Shown: positions 42,735-51,674 of the stretch, in pieces | How positions within the stretch are numbered: position 1 is the first letter of the stretch | Layout of the letters: each line of letters starts with the position of its first letter | Source of the DNA: Pedobacter sp. BAL39 | GTDB taxonomy: Bacteria; Bacteroidota; Bacteroidia; Sphingobacteriales; Sphingobacteriaceae | NCBI RefSeq assembly: GCF_000170795.1 | Contig: NZ_ABCM01000001.1 | Span: 1-64,000 of the forward strand | DNA length: 64,000 nt | Direction of reading: 5' to 3' | Made by a program: the position numbers and the translations under genes | The notes under the pieces: generated by a model | Database searches by the model: none | What the model was told of the DNA's origin: nothing | Seen by the model: the letters and a program-made list of their open reading frames with translations, nothing else

Positions 42735-42850
42735 TGTGGCAAAAAACCAATTCTATGTCCATAAGCATTTGAATGTAATAGCCGCCTGGCCATAAAACAG
42801 TACGGCCAGAGCATAGTAATATAATTAATAATGATGTATTTCTTGATAGA

Positions 42851-42980
42851 ATGGGTAGTACATGGGATAGCCTGATTTCAAAATACTTCGAAAAATCCAG
42901 AGGCTTTCGAAAGGGAGTTCATTGAAACCGTACTTTCATGGATAAAGACCGATAGAAAACCGGTTGAGATTGAAAAACAC
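42851..42980 (+). pseudogene. Frameshifted gene remnant before tRNA-Leu
   Basis: From the ATG at 42851 the frame reads MGSTWDSLISKYFEK and then breaks. If one A of the run at 42891-42895 is dropped, the reading continues as NPEAFEREFIETVLSWIKTD and RKPVEIEKH, a sensible helical protein sequence. The frame upstream is also open (VRPEHSNIINNDVFLDR), so part of an older gene may extend left to about 42793. The family is unknown. It ends at a strong hairpin terminator. A sequencing error in the A run is possible. Confidence 0.4.
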
Positions 42981-43012
42981 AAAGCCTGTAAGTTATTAAT
43001 TTACAGGCTTTT
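42981..43012. terminator. Bidirectional terminator beside tRNA-Leu
   Basis: A perfect 11-bp stem (42981-42991 with 43001-43011) closes a 9-base loop, with a T run on both strands. It lies 15 bases beyond the 3' end of tRNA-Leu on the minus strand and after the gene remnant on the plus strand. Confidence 0.8.
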
Positions 43013-43026
43013 CAGTGTTTGTAATG

Positions 43027-43110
43027 TACCCGAGAGCAGATTCGAACTGCCACGCCGTTGCCAGCACCAGCCCCTCAAGCTGGCGCGTCTACCAATTTCG
43101 CCACCCGGGT
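43027..43110 (-). tRNA. tRNA-Leu(GAG)
   Basis: The minus strand folds as a class II tRNA of 84 bases. The acceptor stem pairs ACCCGGG with CTCGGGT (one G-T), the D arm reads GGCGAAATTGGTAGACGC, the anticodon loop TTGAGGG between CCAGC and GCTGG gives anticodon GAG, and a long variable arm precedes the T loop GTTCGAATC. The discriminator base is A and CCA is not encoded. It reads leucine CUC and CUU codons. Confidence 0.95.
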
Positions 43111-43120
43111 AATTGTTCTG

Positions 43121-43128
43121 CAAATATA
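43121..43128 (-). promoter_or_regulatory. -7 box of the tRNA-Leu promoter
   Basis: The minus strand reads TATATTTG, an exact TAnnTTTG match, ten bases before the first tRNA base. The -33 region falls inside the end of the metallo-hydrolase gene and has no TTTG at the standard spacing. Confidence 0.5.
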
Positions 43129-43131
43129 TAT

Positions 43132-43896
43132 TTATTCTGAGAATATCGTCAATCCATCATAAGCTAATTTCACATTTTTTGGCAATTCTTTTTCCACGTC
43201 CTCGTGTAAACCCAGATTATGACTGATGTGGGTAAAATACGTCTGCTCCGCTCCTATCCTGGCCGAAAAGTCAATCGCTTCCTGGAGGGTAAAGTGCGAA
43301 ATGTGTTGTTCATGCTGTAAGGCATTCACTACCAATATTTTGGTTCCCATTACTTTTTCAACAGAGGTCTCCGAGATTGTTTTTGCATCCGTGATGTAAG
43401 TAAAATCCCCAATCCGGTAACCCAGGATTGGTAATTTATAATGCATGATGTCTAAAGGAATGATTTCTGTCTTGCCGATAAAAAAAGGTTCGTTGGTAAT
43501 CGTATGAATATCTATCTGCGGTAATCCCGGATAATGATGTTCAGAAAAAATATAGGAAAATTCTCTTTTCAGCGCATCCTGAACGCGTTCAGTAGCATAG
43601 ATATCAATATTCTTTTTGAGCAGGTAATTGAAAGGGCGGATGTCATCCAGACCAGCCACATGATCTTTATGCTCATGCGTAAAGAGAATTGCATCCAGGT
43701 CTTTCACCTTTGCGCGTAACATCTGATACCTGAAGTCCGGTCCGCTGTCAATCACAATCGTCTTATCGTCTGTCTCTATCAGTACAGATACCCTTAAGCG
43801 TTTATTTTTATGATCGTCGGATTGGCAAACTACACATTGGCAGGTGATGACAGGAATGCCCTGGGAAGTGCCTGTACCTAAAAATGTAACCTTCAA
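43132..43896 (-). CDS. MBL-fold metallo-hydrolase (PhnP-like)
   Basis: The 254-residue protein has the metal-binding motif FTHEHKDHVAGLDD (His74, His76, Asp78, His79) and an N-terminal Cys cluster (ITCQCVVCQSDDHKNKR; Cys19, Cys21, Cys24) as in PhnP-type cyclic phosphodiesterases, plus ITDAKTISE and THISHNLGLHEDVE later. The reaction is probably hydrolysis of a phosphodiester, substrate unknown. Third gene of the likely ftsK-lolA-hydrolase unit (36-base gap). Confidence 0.93.
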   Translation of the reverse strand: MKVTFLGTGTSQGIPVITCQCVVCQSDDHKNKRLRVSVLIETDDKTIVIDSGPDFRYQMLRAKVKDLDAILFTHEHKDHVAGLDDIRPFNYLLKKNIDIYATERVQDALKREFSYIFSEHHYPGLPQIDIHTITNEPFFIGKTEIIPLDIMHYKLPILGYRIGDFTYITDAKTISETSVEKVMGTKILVVNALQHEQHISHFTLQEAIDFSARIGAEQTYFTHISHNLGLHEDVEKELPKNVKLAYDGLTIFSE

Positions 43897-43932
43897 AACA
43901 GATTTTTCGCTACCATATACTCAATTAGTTAT

Positions 43933-44583
43933 TTACCGCAGGTCTACCACTTCCACACCAGGATATTTCTTGGGATCAAAAGCAAATGTTGTTTCCGGCA
44001 CCTTTGCATTTGGCAGGAAAGTTTTCACATTATAAGTATACCTGTTCCCATTTTTATCAAAGATCAGTACGTTGGCAATTTGTTTAGCCACTTTGTCGAT
44101 CTTCAGCCTGATCTTATAATACGACTTTTTAGCGTCCAGGGGCGTCAGGTCTATCATTTGGTAAACCTTGCTTCCCAACTTGCTTTCTCCCGTATAAAGG
44201 TACTTAAACCCCTTCTCATAAACCGTAAAGATCTGGGCCGGGTTTAATGCATCACCACTAGGATCAACATCCGTGACCTGAACCTCTTTATCCTCTTTTA
44301 AATAGGTCCACTGACTCTTCCCATCACTATACAGCTCCTGGTTGGTCATGGATACCTTATATTTATTCGCCTTTGCCTTTACATACAACGTGCCCTGCTG
44401 AGTTTCCTTGACATTTGCCTGCTGGTTGTCCAGTGTAAAGGTAAAATCAGTTTTCACGATGTCGTAAGTATGATATTTTTTGCTGACTCCGGCAAGGATC
44501 GCCTTAGCTTTTGCATCCGTCTGCGCGTAACCTGCAAATGTGGTTGCGATCGCAACCAGACATAACCATATTCTCTTTTTCAT
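43933..44583 (-). CDS. lolA: Outer-membrane lipoprotein carrier LolA
   Basis: A 216-residue periplasmic protein with signal peptide (AIATTFAGYAQ). LolA-type features are the early KKYHTYDIVKTDFTFTL, the long antiparallel sheet with QQGTLYVKAKANKYKVSM, and YKIRLKIDKVAKQIANVLIF. LolA carries lipoproteins across the periplasm to the outer membrane. It starts 18 bases after ftsK ends, an arrangement (ftsK-lolA) that is common in bacteria. Confidence 0.9.
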   Translation of the reverse strand: MKKRIWLCLVAIATTFAGYAQTDAKAKAILAGVSKKYHTYDIVKTDFTFTLDNQQANVKETQQGTLYVKAKANKYKVSMTNQELYSDGKSQWTYLKEDKEVQVTDVDPSGDALNPAQIFTVYEKGFKYLYTGESKLGSKVYQMIDLTPLDAKKSYYKIRLKIDKVAKQIANVLIFDKNGNRYTYNVKTFLPNAKVPETTFAFDPKKYPGVEVVDLR

Positions 44584-44601
44584 TTCCGTCTCAATTATGT
44601 T

Positions 44602-47253
44602 TTAATTGTTATTCAGGTCATTCAAGAACTGTTCCAAAGCATAATCATCAGGGATCAGCACCTCTCTCGCCTTGCTACCTTCAAACGGGCCAACCACCCC
44701 CGCAGCTTCCAGCTGGTCGATGATCCTGCCGGCCCTGTTGTAGCCCAGTTTCAGCTTACGCTGGATCAGTGAGGTAGAACCCTGCTGATGCATCACGATC
44801 AATCGAGCGGCATCCTCAAACATAGAGTCCCGATCATTAGGATCAAACTCCAGTTTGGCGTTCTCTGCATTTTCATCCACGTATTCAGGAAGTTGATAAG
44901 CCTCAGGATATCCCCTTTGGGCACCGATGAAATCAGAGATGCGGTCTACCTCCGGCGTATCCACAAAGGCACACTGTAACCTGATCAGGTCATTCCCTGT
45001 AGATAACAGCATATCCCCCCTACCAATCAGCTGATCCGCACCACCACTATCAAGGATGGTCCTCGAGTCAATCTTCGACAATACCCTGAAGGCAAGCCTT
45101 GCCGGGAAGTTGGCTTTAATGGTACCGGTAATGATGTTTACTGAAGGTCTTTGTGTCGCCAGGACCAGGTGGATCCCTACCGCACGCGCTAGCTGTGCCA
45201 GCCTCGCAATTGGGGTTTCTACCTCTTTACCTGCGGTCATCATCAGATCGGCAAACTCATCGACAATCAGGACGATGTAAGGCAGGAAACGGTGCGAATT
45301 ATTAGGATTGAGTTTTCTTTTGATGAACTTCTCATTGTACTCCTTCAGGTTCCTGACCATCGCGTCCTTCAGCAGGTCATAACGCTGATCCATTTCTATA
45401 CATAACGAATTCAGCGTATTTATTACCTTCTTGGTATCGGTAATGATCGCATCAGCCTCGCCAGGAAGTTTCGCCAGAAAGTGACGTTCAATCTTGTTAA
45501 ACAAGGTAAGCTCCACTTTCTTCGGATCCACCAATACCAGCTTCAATTGTGAAGGGTGCTTTTTATACAGCAGTGAAACCAGAATAGAGTTGATACCAAC
45601 AGATTTACCCTGACCTGTGGCCCCTGCCACCAGTAAATGGGGCATCTTGGACAGATCGGCAATGTAGACCTCATTGGAAATGGTTTTACCTAATGCAATA
45701 GGCAGGTCCATAGTGGTCGTCTGGAACTTCTCTGTCGCCAGGATGCTCCGCATGGAGACCATCTCCGGATGCATGTTAGGTACCTCGATACCGATGGTAC
45801 CCTTACCCGGCATTGGTGCAATGATCCTGATCCCCAACGCTGCCAGACTTAAGGCGATGTCGTCCTCCAGGTTTTTGATCTTGGAAATCCTTACCCCTGG
45901 TGCAGGAATGATCTCATATAAAGTGACCGTCGGCCCGATGGTGGCCTTGATCTTGTCGATCTCAATGTTATAGTGGTTCAGGGTTTCTACGATTTTATTC
46001 TTGTTGGCCTCCAGCTCATCCGCATTCACCGAGATTTTGTTGGAGCCATAGTTCTCCAGCAGCTCCAGGTTTGGATATTTGTAACTGGAAAGGTCAAGTG
46101 TAGGGTCGTAGTTACCGAACTGTTCCACCAGCTCGTCTGCTTTCTGCTCCTCCTCCGTCTTTTCAATGGTCAGCTGCAATGGCACTTCAGCTTCCCTTGG
46201 CGCCTGCTCTGCAGGTTTCGTAGGCTCGATTGCCATTGGGCTTTCCGCTACCGTCGGCGTCAGTTCTATCGGCGTATTCATCAGATTTACCGGTGGTGCG
46301 AAAGGCACAAATGCAGGTACATCTTCAACAACCTTTGATTCACGGCGATCCTGAAGCTCGGAACGATCAGGACGCTCACGGCGATCCTGTAATTCCTGCG
46401 CCTCTTCTACCCTGTCAGGTCTGAGTACCACGTTCTGCTCCTGCTTGCGTGCACGGCCCAGTTTATCATTCAGTGTAAACTCAACAGGCTCCGAGCGGAT
46501 TTCGTCTTCCAGCTCCACATTGCCATCAGCTTCGGGTAAAGGAGCTTCTTCTTTTTTGCGCTCCGGTAATTTAAAGTCAATATTATAAGCGATGATTAAG
46601 ATCGTCAGCCCCAGGAAAGCGATCAGTCCCGCAATACCGGCCTTACCAATCTGCGCCTGCAGCAATTTGTTGGTCCAGTAACCAAACTCTCCTTCCACGA
46701 AATGTGGCGTATCACTGATGAATGAATGTGCAAAACCAAGGGTAAGCGAAATAAACAACAAAAAGAAAAGGCTGTAACCCAAAGTCTTCTCTACTGCAAA
46801 AATCCGGACCTTGAACAAAAGTCGGTAGCCGATCACGAAGAAAACAAAAATGAATAGAAATGATGCCAGGCCGAACCACTCATAAATGAACTGATGCGAC
46901 AGCAAAGCACCGATCTTACCGAGCCAGTTGGAAACTACCGGATTGATATTGACCTGCTGCAGCTCTTCATAAGTTTTAAATAAGTTGCTCCACCCTCCGT
47001 TTGCATCAATCACATAACTGTGGTCCTCCTGCCAGGTGAACAGGTAAGAGGTGAAAGCAATCAGAAAATAAAGGGATAAAACGACAAACACCAGACCGAT
47101 GATCTTAAACAACCGTCCGTTCTGAAAATCCAGGCGGGGCATAATGTCGATCTTTGCTCTTGCAGGCCTGGTTGCTGATGCTTTTGAACCTTGCTTTTCT
47201 CCCGCTTCATTCTTAAACGAGTTGGACTTGAATTGATTTCCCCTTACCGACAT
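44602..47253 (-). CDS. ftsK: DNA translocase FtsK/SpoIIIE
   Basis: The 883-residue protein has four to five membrane helices in the first 215 residues (for example IGLVFVVLSLYFLIAFTSYL, LFFLLFISLTLGFAHSFI), a linker rich in Glu, Arg and Pro (about 235-400), the ATPase core with Walker A GATGQGKSVGINS near residue 545 and Walker B IVLIVDEFADLMM, and a C-terminal gamma winged-helix domain (TSLIQRKLKLGYNRAGRIID). FtsK couples chromosome dimer resolution to division. The start gives a normal basic N-terminus. The promoter box at 47279 and a Rho-like gap to the divergent ankyrin gene support it as first in its operon. Confidence 0.97.
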   Translation of the reverse strand: MSVRGNQFKSNSFKNEAGEKQGSKASATRPARAKIDIMPRLDFQNGRLFKIIGLVFVVLSLYFLIAFTSYLFTWQEDHSYVIDANGGWSNLFKTYEELQQVNINPVVSNWLGKIGALLSHQFIYEWFGLASFLFIFVFFVIGYRLLFKVRIFAVEKTLGYSLFFLLFISLTLGFAHSFISDTPHFVEGEFGYWTNKLLQAQIGKAGIAGLIAFLGLTILIIAYNIDFKLPERKKEEAPLPEADGNVELEDEIRSEPVEFTLNDKLGRARKQEQNVVLRPDRVEEAQELQDRRERPDRSELQDRRESKVVEDVPAFVPFAPPVNLMNTPIELTPTVAESPMAIEPTKPAEQAPREAEVPLQLTIEKTEEEQKADELVEQFGNYDPTLDLSSYKYPNLELLENYGSNKISVNADELEANKNKIVETLNHYNIEIDKIKATIGPTVTLYEIIPAPGVRISKIKNLEDDIALSLAALGIRIIAPMPGKGTIGIEVPNMHPEMVSMRSILATEKFQTTTMDLPIALGKTISNEVYIADLSKMPHLLVAGATGQGKSVGINSILVSLLYKKHPSQLKLVLVDPKKVELTLFNKIERHFLAKLPGEADAIITDTKKVINTLNSLCIEMDQRYDLLKDAMVRNLKEYNEKFIKRKLNPNNSHRFLPYIVLIVDEFADLMMTAGKEVETPIARLAQLARAVGIHLVLATQRPSVNIITGTIKANFPARLAFRVLSKIDSRTILDSGGADQLIGRGDMLLSTGNDLIRLQCAFVDTPEVDRISDFIGAQRGYPEAYQLPEYVDENAENAKLEFDPNDRDSMFEDAARLIVMHQQGSTSLIQRKLKLGYNRAGRIIDQLEAAGVVGPFEGSKAREVLIPDDYALEQFLNDLNNN

Positions 47254-47278
47254 TTTTCTCTACTAATATTATAATCAA

Positions 47279-47309
47279 CAAATATAAAACATATAGTTGT
47301 ATGTACTAA
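47279..47309 (-). promoter_or_regulatory. ftsK promoter
   Basis: On the minus strand TATATTTG (47279-47286, exact -7 box) is preceded after 19 bases by TTAG (one base from TTTG). Transcription would start about 18 bases before the ftsK ATG. Confidence 0.45.
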
Positions 47310-47468
47310 GTTATATATAAATACATTCTTCATTAACGCCATCGACCGAAATTTAGCTTCCTTTTTCCACATTCGCCTGTTATTCTCTACAACTTATCTA
47401 CAACCATTGGATGTTTTGATTTTAAATTTGTTATTTTATTTCAGAAATTTAATCAACAAATCTAAAAA

Positions 47469-48119
47469 ATGAATTCCGAACAGCTCGAAACTTTAATAGA
47501 AAGAGATCAGAAGCAAGAGATTTTCGACCTGCTCAGCAAAAATCCTGAGCTTGCAGAGAAAGAAACCAGTCTTGGCATCTCTCCGGTGTTGCTAGCCTGC
47601 TACTACAAAAAAACTGCAATTGCGAACATCATTGCACAGTTCTCCAAATCGCTTACGCTGTTCGACTGGTGTGCGATAGGCAACTATGATCAGGCACATC
47701 ACTTTCTTCAGCTGAACCCCGACAATGTCAACTCATTTTCCAAAGATGGCTTTACGCCGCTCGGACTGGCTGCTTACTTTGGGCATGAAAACCTCTGCCG
47801 GCTGCTCATTTCTAAGGGTGCCGAAGTAAACGTTCCTGCCAATAACGGGTTCAATGTTTATCCGATCCATTCCGCAGTATCGGCACGAAGTTACGGAATT
47901 ACTGAAATGTTGCTGGAAGCGGGTGCAGAAGTTAACGTCAAACAGCAAGCTGGGTTTACGGCACTCCATGCGGCGGCGCAACTGGGCGAGATCGAAATCA
48001 TCATCCTCCTGCTGGAACATGGGGCTGAACTGAATACGCGTATGGAAGGTGGTAAGTTACCTGCTGACCTGGCTGAAGAAAAGGGATTTACAGAAATTGC
48101 AGCCATTCTTCAATTGTAA
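47469..48119 (+). CDS. Ankyrin-repeat protein
   Basis: A 216-residue cytoplasmic protein with about five ankyrin repeats: SPVLLACYYKKTAIANIIAQ, KDGFTPLGLAAYFGHENLC, FNVYPIHSAVSARSYGITEM, AGFTALHAAAQLGEIEIIIL, and a final GGKLPADLAEEKGFTEIAAI. Ankyrin repeats bind other proteins; the partner is unknown. It is divergent from ftsK and converges with the PspC gene. Confidence 0.92.
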   Translation: MNSEQLETLIERDQKQEIFDLLSKNPELAEKETSLGISPVLLACYYKKTAIANIIAQFSKSLTLFDWCAIGNYDQAHHFLQLNPDNVNSFSKDGFTPLGLAAYFGHENLCRLLISKGAEVNVPANNGFNVYPIHSAVSARSYGITEMLLEAGAEVNVKQQAGFTALHAAAQLGEIEIIILLLEHGAELNTRMEGGKLPADLAEEKGFTEIAAILQL

Positions 48120-48135
48120 AACCCTCCCCTGAGCT

Positions 48136-48357
48136 TTATACATCCCAAATGCGGAGACGGATTTTCTTCACATAGTGACGAACGTCCAGTACCAAGCCCG
48201 CAAGCATGTAAAAGATGATTGGAAAACCAACAGCCAAAAAGGAAGAATAGATAAAAAACAACCTGATCTTACTAATGGAGATATCTAACCGCTCGGCTAG
48301 GTAGGTACAGACCCCAAAGCTGCGCTTTTCAAAAAAAGTTATGATTCGCTGGGACAT
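48136..48357 (-). CDS. PspC-domain small membrane protein
   Basis: A 73-residue protein containing little more than the PspC domain: RSFGVCTYLAERLDISISKI followed by a membrane segment (FFIYSSFLAVGFPIIFYMLAG). PspC proteins sense or signal envelope stress; in Bacteroidota short solo versions are common and poorly studied. It starts one base after the stop of the DUF2851 gene and is probably co-transcribed with it. Confidence 0.88.
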   Translation of the reverse strand: MSQRIITFFEKRSFGVCTYLAERLDISISKIRLFFIYSSFLAVGFPIIFYMLAGLVLDVRHYVKKIRLRIWDV

Positions 48358-48358
48358 T

Positions 48359-49639
48359 TTATTTATTTAAGATTTTGACTCCGATACCACAATTTAAGCA
48401 TTTTTTCTGACGACAATAGAATTTATTTAATTGTAGCAATCCCTGACTATCGCTGGCACGTGCAACAACCATTCCACATTCTTCATATAAACGCGTTACT
48501 GCATTTTTTTCCGGAGGCATCTGCTCCAGGAACGACAGGGCCCGCTCCATCAGAAAAGGTTGCCCCATATGTTTACCGTAGGCATAGAGCTGCACACAGA
48601 CCACGTTGATCAGCAGATGGTACACTGCCGGCAGCCCGAACTTCACACTACTCTTTTTAGTTTCCTTCTGAAAGTGATAGTGATGCACCCAGTAAGGCTG
48701 AACTGGAATTCCACTGAGCAGCTGCACACACTCCTGCACGTTATCGATCTCCAGAAAGCGTGAGAAAAGTGCCCTGCTCTGCATGATAAAACCACAGAAC
48801 TGTGCCAGCCTCCGTGTTGGGAAATTCTGTGGACGCATCCGAAGGAACTTCCAGGTGGAAACGTCAATTGGCCCTAAAGCATATTTTTTCTTTAGATAGC
48901 GATACTCCTTCTGTAAGGATAAAGGATAGGGATCTTTAAAAGTTCCTGAAAGAAAACCAGCCTGACCAAATACCAGGGCCTCGATCTGAAGGGGGAAACC
49001 AAGGTGTTTCAATAGCATCTTCTGGGGCAGCACGCCCGCCAACAGCTCGAATGGCACCTCATTCACTTTAAAGCCAAAACTCTTCGCCAGCAACTGGTAA
49101 AAGGCCTCGTCCCAGTCGCCCTTCATCAAGGCGACCTTCTCCAGCAACTGGTCGGCCTTCATCTCCAGTCGCTCCACCATCAGCCCTGATAAAAAATGAC
49201 TCACAATAAAAGAAGGAACATTGCCAAAATGTGCCGCGCAGGGAAAGGCGTCGATAGAGAGGATCATCTGCTCGTAACGCGATAAAAACTCAGCGGACAG
49301 CAGGTCCTTTAATACCAGCACAGGCAATAGTGTACCATCGTTGCGGTAAATATCCAGGTCATGTTCGTAAACTACATGCAGGATCACGGTATCATAGGCA
49401 GGATCATGCTGGTGCCCATGAAGCAGCCAGTCTGAAGAGCGGATATGAATCTCCACATCCCCAACCCAGACGAGACCGGATACACCAATCTTTGCTGCGC
49501 TGAAATCAGGGCCAGCATGCTGATTTGGAAGGCCAGGACTCAGTATCCGCAGCTCCTCGCCACCAGCACAACGCTGAACGAGTCCTTCATACAACCTGAA
49601 CTGCCAGGCGAAATGCAATAAATATTCTGAAAAAACCAT
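48359..49639 (-). CDS. DUF2851 family protein
   Basis: A 426-residue protein beginning MVFSEYLLHFAWQFRLYEG with GLPNQHAGPDFSAAKIGVSG and VGDVEIHIRSSDWLLHGHQH, the typical N-terminal half of DUF2851, followed by a helical C-terminal half and a Cys pair at the end (CRQKKCLNCGIG). The N-terminal part has nuclease-like spacing of Asp, Glu and His residues, but no activity is known to me. Conserved in Bacteroidota. Confidence 0.9.
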   Translation of the reverse strand: MVFSEYLLHFAWQFRLYEGLVQRCAGGEELRILSPGLPNQHAGPDFSAAKIGVSGLVWVGDVEIHIRSSDWLLHGHQHDPAYDTVILHVVYEHDLDIYRNDGTLLPVLVLKDLLSAEFLSRYEQMILSIDAFPCAAHFGNVPSFIVSHFLSGLMVERLEMKADQLLEKVALMKGDWDEAFYQLLAKSFGFKVNEVPFELLAGVLPQKMLLKHLGFPLQIEALVFGQAGFLSGTFKDPYPLSLQKEYRYLKKKYALGPIDVSTWKFLRMRPQNFPTRRLAQFCGFIMQSRALFSRFLEIDNVQECVQLLSGIPVQPYWVHHYHFQKETKKSSVKFGLPAVYHLLINVVCVQLYAYGKHMGQPFLMERALSFLEQMPPEKNAVTRLYEECGMVVARASDSQGLLQLNKFYCRQKKCLNCGIGVKILNK

Positions 49640-49674
49640 CCCACCGAACTTAACTCAAAAGAATTAAATGATCA

Positions 49675-50577
49675 CTATGAAGCGGGCTTTCCTTTTTTAT
49701 AATTTAAGATGACTACACCCAGTATAATCAGGGCAGTGGCGATAACGATATCGATGGTAATGCGCTCATCCAGGATAAGCCAGCCTAGAAACAAGGCAAT
49801 TACAGTATTAAAATAGGACAAAATGGAAACTTCCGTAGGTGCGACTTTCTTCAGCGCATAGTGGTAACAGAAAAAGGCGATGACGGAACCAAAGATGGCC
49901 AGGTAGGCAACAGCGGAAAAACTGCGCATCGACCATCCCGAAGTATCTGTAGAACTGGAAAAAATGAAGGCAAGGATAAATTGCACTACCGCCGAAAAAG
50001 CAAACTGATAAAAGAGGTCCAGGAAGATATTTTCCGACTTATGGTGGTTCTTTTTGACATAGATCGTCCCTGCAGTCCATCCCATCAGGGCGATACCGAT
50101 AAACAGGATGCCCACCTGGTAATTGGGATCAAACAGTCCCGCGACACCATCGCGAAAGATGAAGGCCACTCCGGCGAAGCCAAACAACAGTCCTACGATC
50201 CCTTTAACGGAGGCCCGCTCCATACCGATCACCACAGAAGCGACAAAAATAAATAATGGGTTCATGGCGTTGAGCAGGGAAGTCAGCCCACTGGGCACCG
50301 TCTGTTCGGCAACCGTGGTCATCCCATTGGCCACAACAACCATCAGTGTGGAAAGTATGATCTGACGTTTCAGGTGCGGCCATCCCTTCCAGGCCAGCTC
50401 CTTGCGCTGCAGGAGGATCGCAAACAGGATAAGAGAGGCTATAGATTGCCTGATTGCCGCCACAAACCAGGGAGGTATGGTTTCCACAGCAACGCGTATA
50501 CCCAAATAGGTGGTCCCCCAGATGAGGGCCACTCCAAGTAAAGCACCGAGGAGCTTTACATCTATCTTTCTGGTCAT
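49675..50577 (-). CDS. EamA-family (DMT) transporter
   Basis: A 300-residue inner-membrane protein with ten predicted helices in two EamA repeats: [20 protein letters not shown] at the start, [20 protein letters not shown] in the first half, and [20 protein letters not shown] in the second. DMT exporters of this type move amino acids or other metabolites. The ATG overlaps the pyrF stop by four bases (50574-50577), so the two genes are translationally coupled. The substrate is unknown. Confidence 0.92.
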   Translation of the reverse strand: MTRKIDVKLLGALLGVALIWGTTYLGIRVAVETIPPWFVAAIRQSIASLILFAILLQRKELAWKGWPHLKRQIILSTLMVVVANGMTTVAEQTVPSGLTSLLNAMNPLFIFVASVVIGMERASVKGIVGLLFGFAGVAFIFRDGVAGLFDPNYQVGILFIGIALMGWTAGTIYVKKNHHKSENIFLDLFYQFAFSAVVQFILAFIFSSSTDTSGWSMRSFSAVAYLAIFGSVIAFFCYHYALKKVAPTEVSILSYFNTVIALFLGWLILDERITIDIVIATALIILGVVILNYKKGKPAS

Positions 50578-51404
50578 ATCAATTGGGCAGCCAGTAGGAT
50601 CTGCTCCATCTCCTGTTGTAACTTTAAGGCTTCCTCACGTGCACGCTCCGCAAAATCTTCGCCTTTACCCGCATAGATGATGGACCGCCCGGCATTCACC
50701 AGCAGTCCGCAATGGTCATTCAGTCCGTACTGACAGACATCAGCCAGACTTCCGCCTTGTGCACCTACTCCGGGAACCAGCAGGAAATTGTCCGGTGCCA
50801 GCTGCCTGATGTGCTCAAAAGCGGCACCGCGGGTGGCACCTACAACGTACATCAGCTGATCGCTACTTGCCCAGGTGGATGATGTTTTGATGACAGACTC
50901 GTACAGTTTGCCTTCAGGAGTATCGTGCAGCTGAAAATCACTGTGCCCCTCATTTGAGGTCAGCGCCAGTAGGATTACCCATTTATCTTTATAATTCAAA
51001 AAAGGGCCTACAGAATCTTTACCCATATATGGCGCAACTGTAATCGCGTCAAAGCTCATGTCCGACTTTGATTCATTGAAAAAAGCCTCCGCATACATAG
51101 CAGAGGTATTTCCGATATCACCTCTTTTGGCATCAGCAATGCTGAAGAGCGTTTTGGGAATGTATTGCCAGGTCTTAATAAGCGTTTCCCATCCCTTCAG
51201 GCCCATAGATTCAAAAAAAGCAGTATTCGGCTTATAAGCGACACACAAATCTTCGGTGGCATCAATAATCTGTTTGTTAAACTCCAGGACTGGATTTTCA
51301 TATTTTAACAAATGTTTCGGGAGATTCTCCAGTACCGGGTCCAAGCCCACACACAAAAAAGATTTCTTGTGCTTGATCTGCTCAAATAGCTGTTCTTTAT
51401 TCAT
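50574..51404 (-). CDS. pyrF: Orotidine 5'-phosphate decarboxylase
   Basis: The 276-residue protein is of the longer type 2 Pyr[20 protein letters not shown] opens the barrel, and the catalytic stretch is [14 protein letters not shown] with Asp91, Lys93 and Asp96. PGVGAQGG and [13 protein letters not shown] make the phosphate site. It converts OMP to UMP, the last step of de novo pyrimidine synthesis. First gene of a two-gene unit with the EamA transporter. Confidence 0.96.
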   Translation of the reverse strand: MNKEQLFEQIKHKKSFLCVGLDPVLENLPKHLLKYENPVLEFNKQIIDATEDLCVAYKPNTAFFESMGLKGWETLIKTWQYIPKTLFSIADAKRGDIGNTSAMYAEAFFNESKSDMSFDAITVAPYMGKDSVGPFLNYKDKWVILLALTSNEGHSDFQLHDTPEGKLYESVIKTSSTWASSDQLMYVVGATRGAAFEHIRQLAPDNFLLVPGVGAQGGSLADVCQYGLNDHCGLLVNAGRSIIYAGKGEDFAERAREEALKLQQEMEQILLAAQLI

Positions 51405-51620
51405 CTACGCTTAATTTTGAGCACAAAGATGCCAATTTTACGCTTGAAATCCGACCGGATATAAAAATTTTAAAACAAATATTTTTATTTTTTTTACTGT
51501 TTTACTTGGAGATTAATTTACAAATACATACAATTGCAACATAATTCCCTAAAGTTTATCTGACCATTCCAGAAAATCTCAATAAAATTTTGTTCCATAT
51601 CAACTTTTATAATTGCATTT

Positions 51621-51650
51621 TTTGACTTGTTCGTCGGATAGATATTTTTT
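51621..51650 (+). promoter_or_regulatory. Candidate rho promoter
   Basis: TTTG (51621-51624) and TATTTTTT (51643-51650) are spaced by 18 bases, close to the consensus, 25 bases before the ATG. The 270-base gap between pyrF and rho is AT-rich and has room for other elements; no hairpin stands out in it. Confidence 0.3.
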
Positions 51651-51674
51651 TAAAAATTTCTCTACACCCATATA

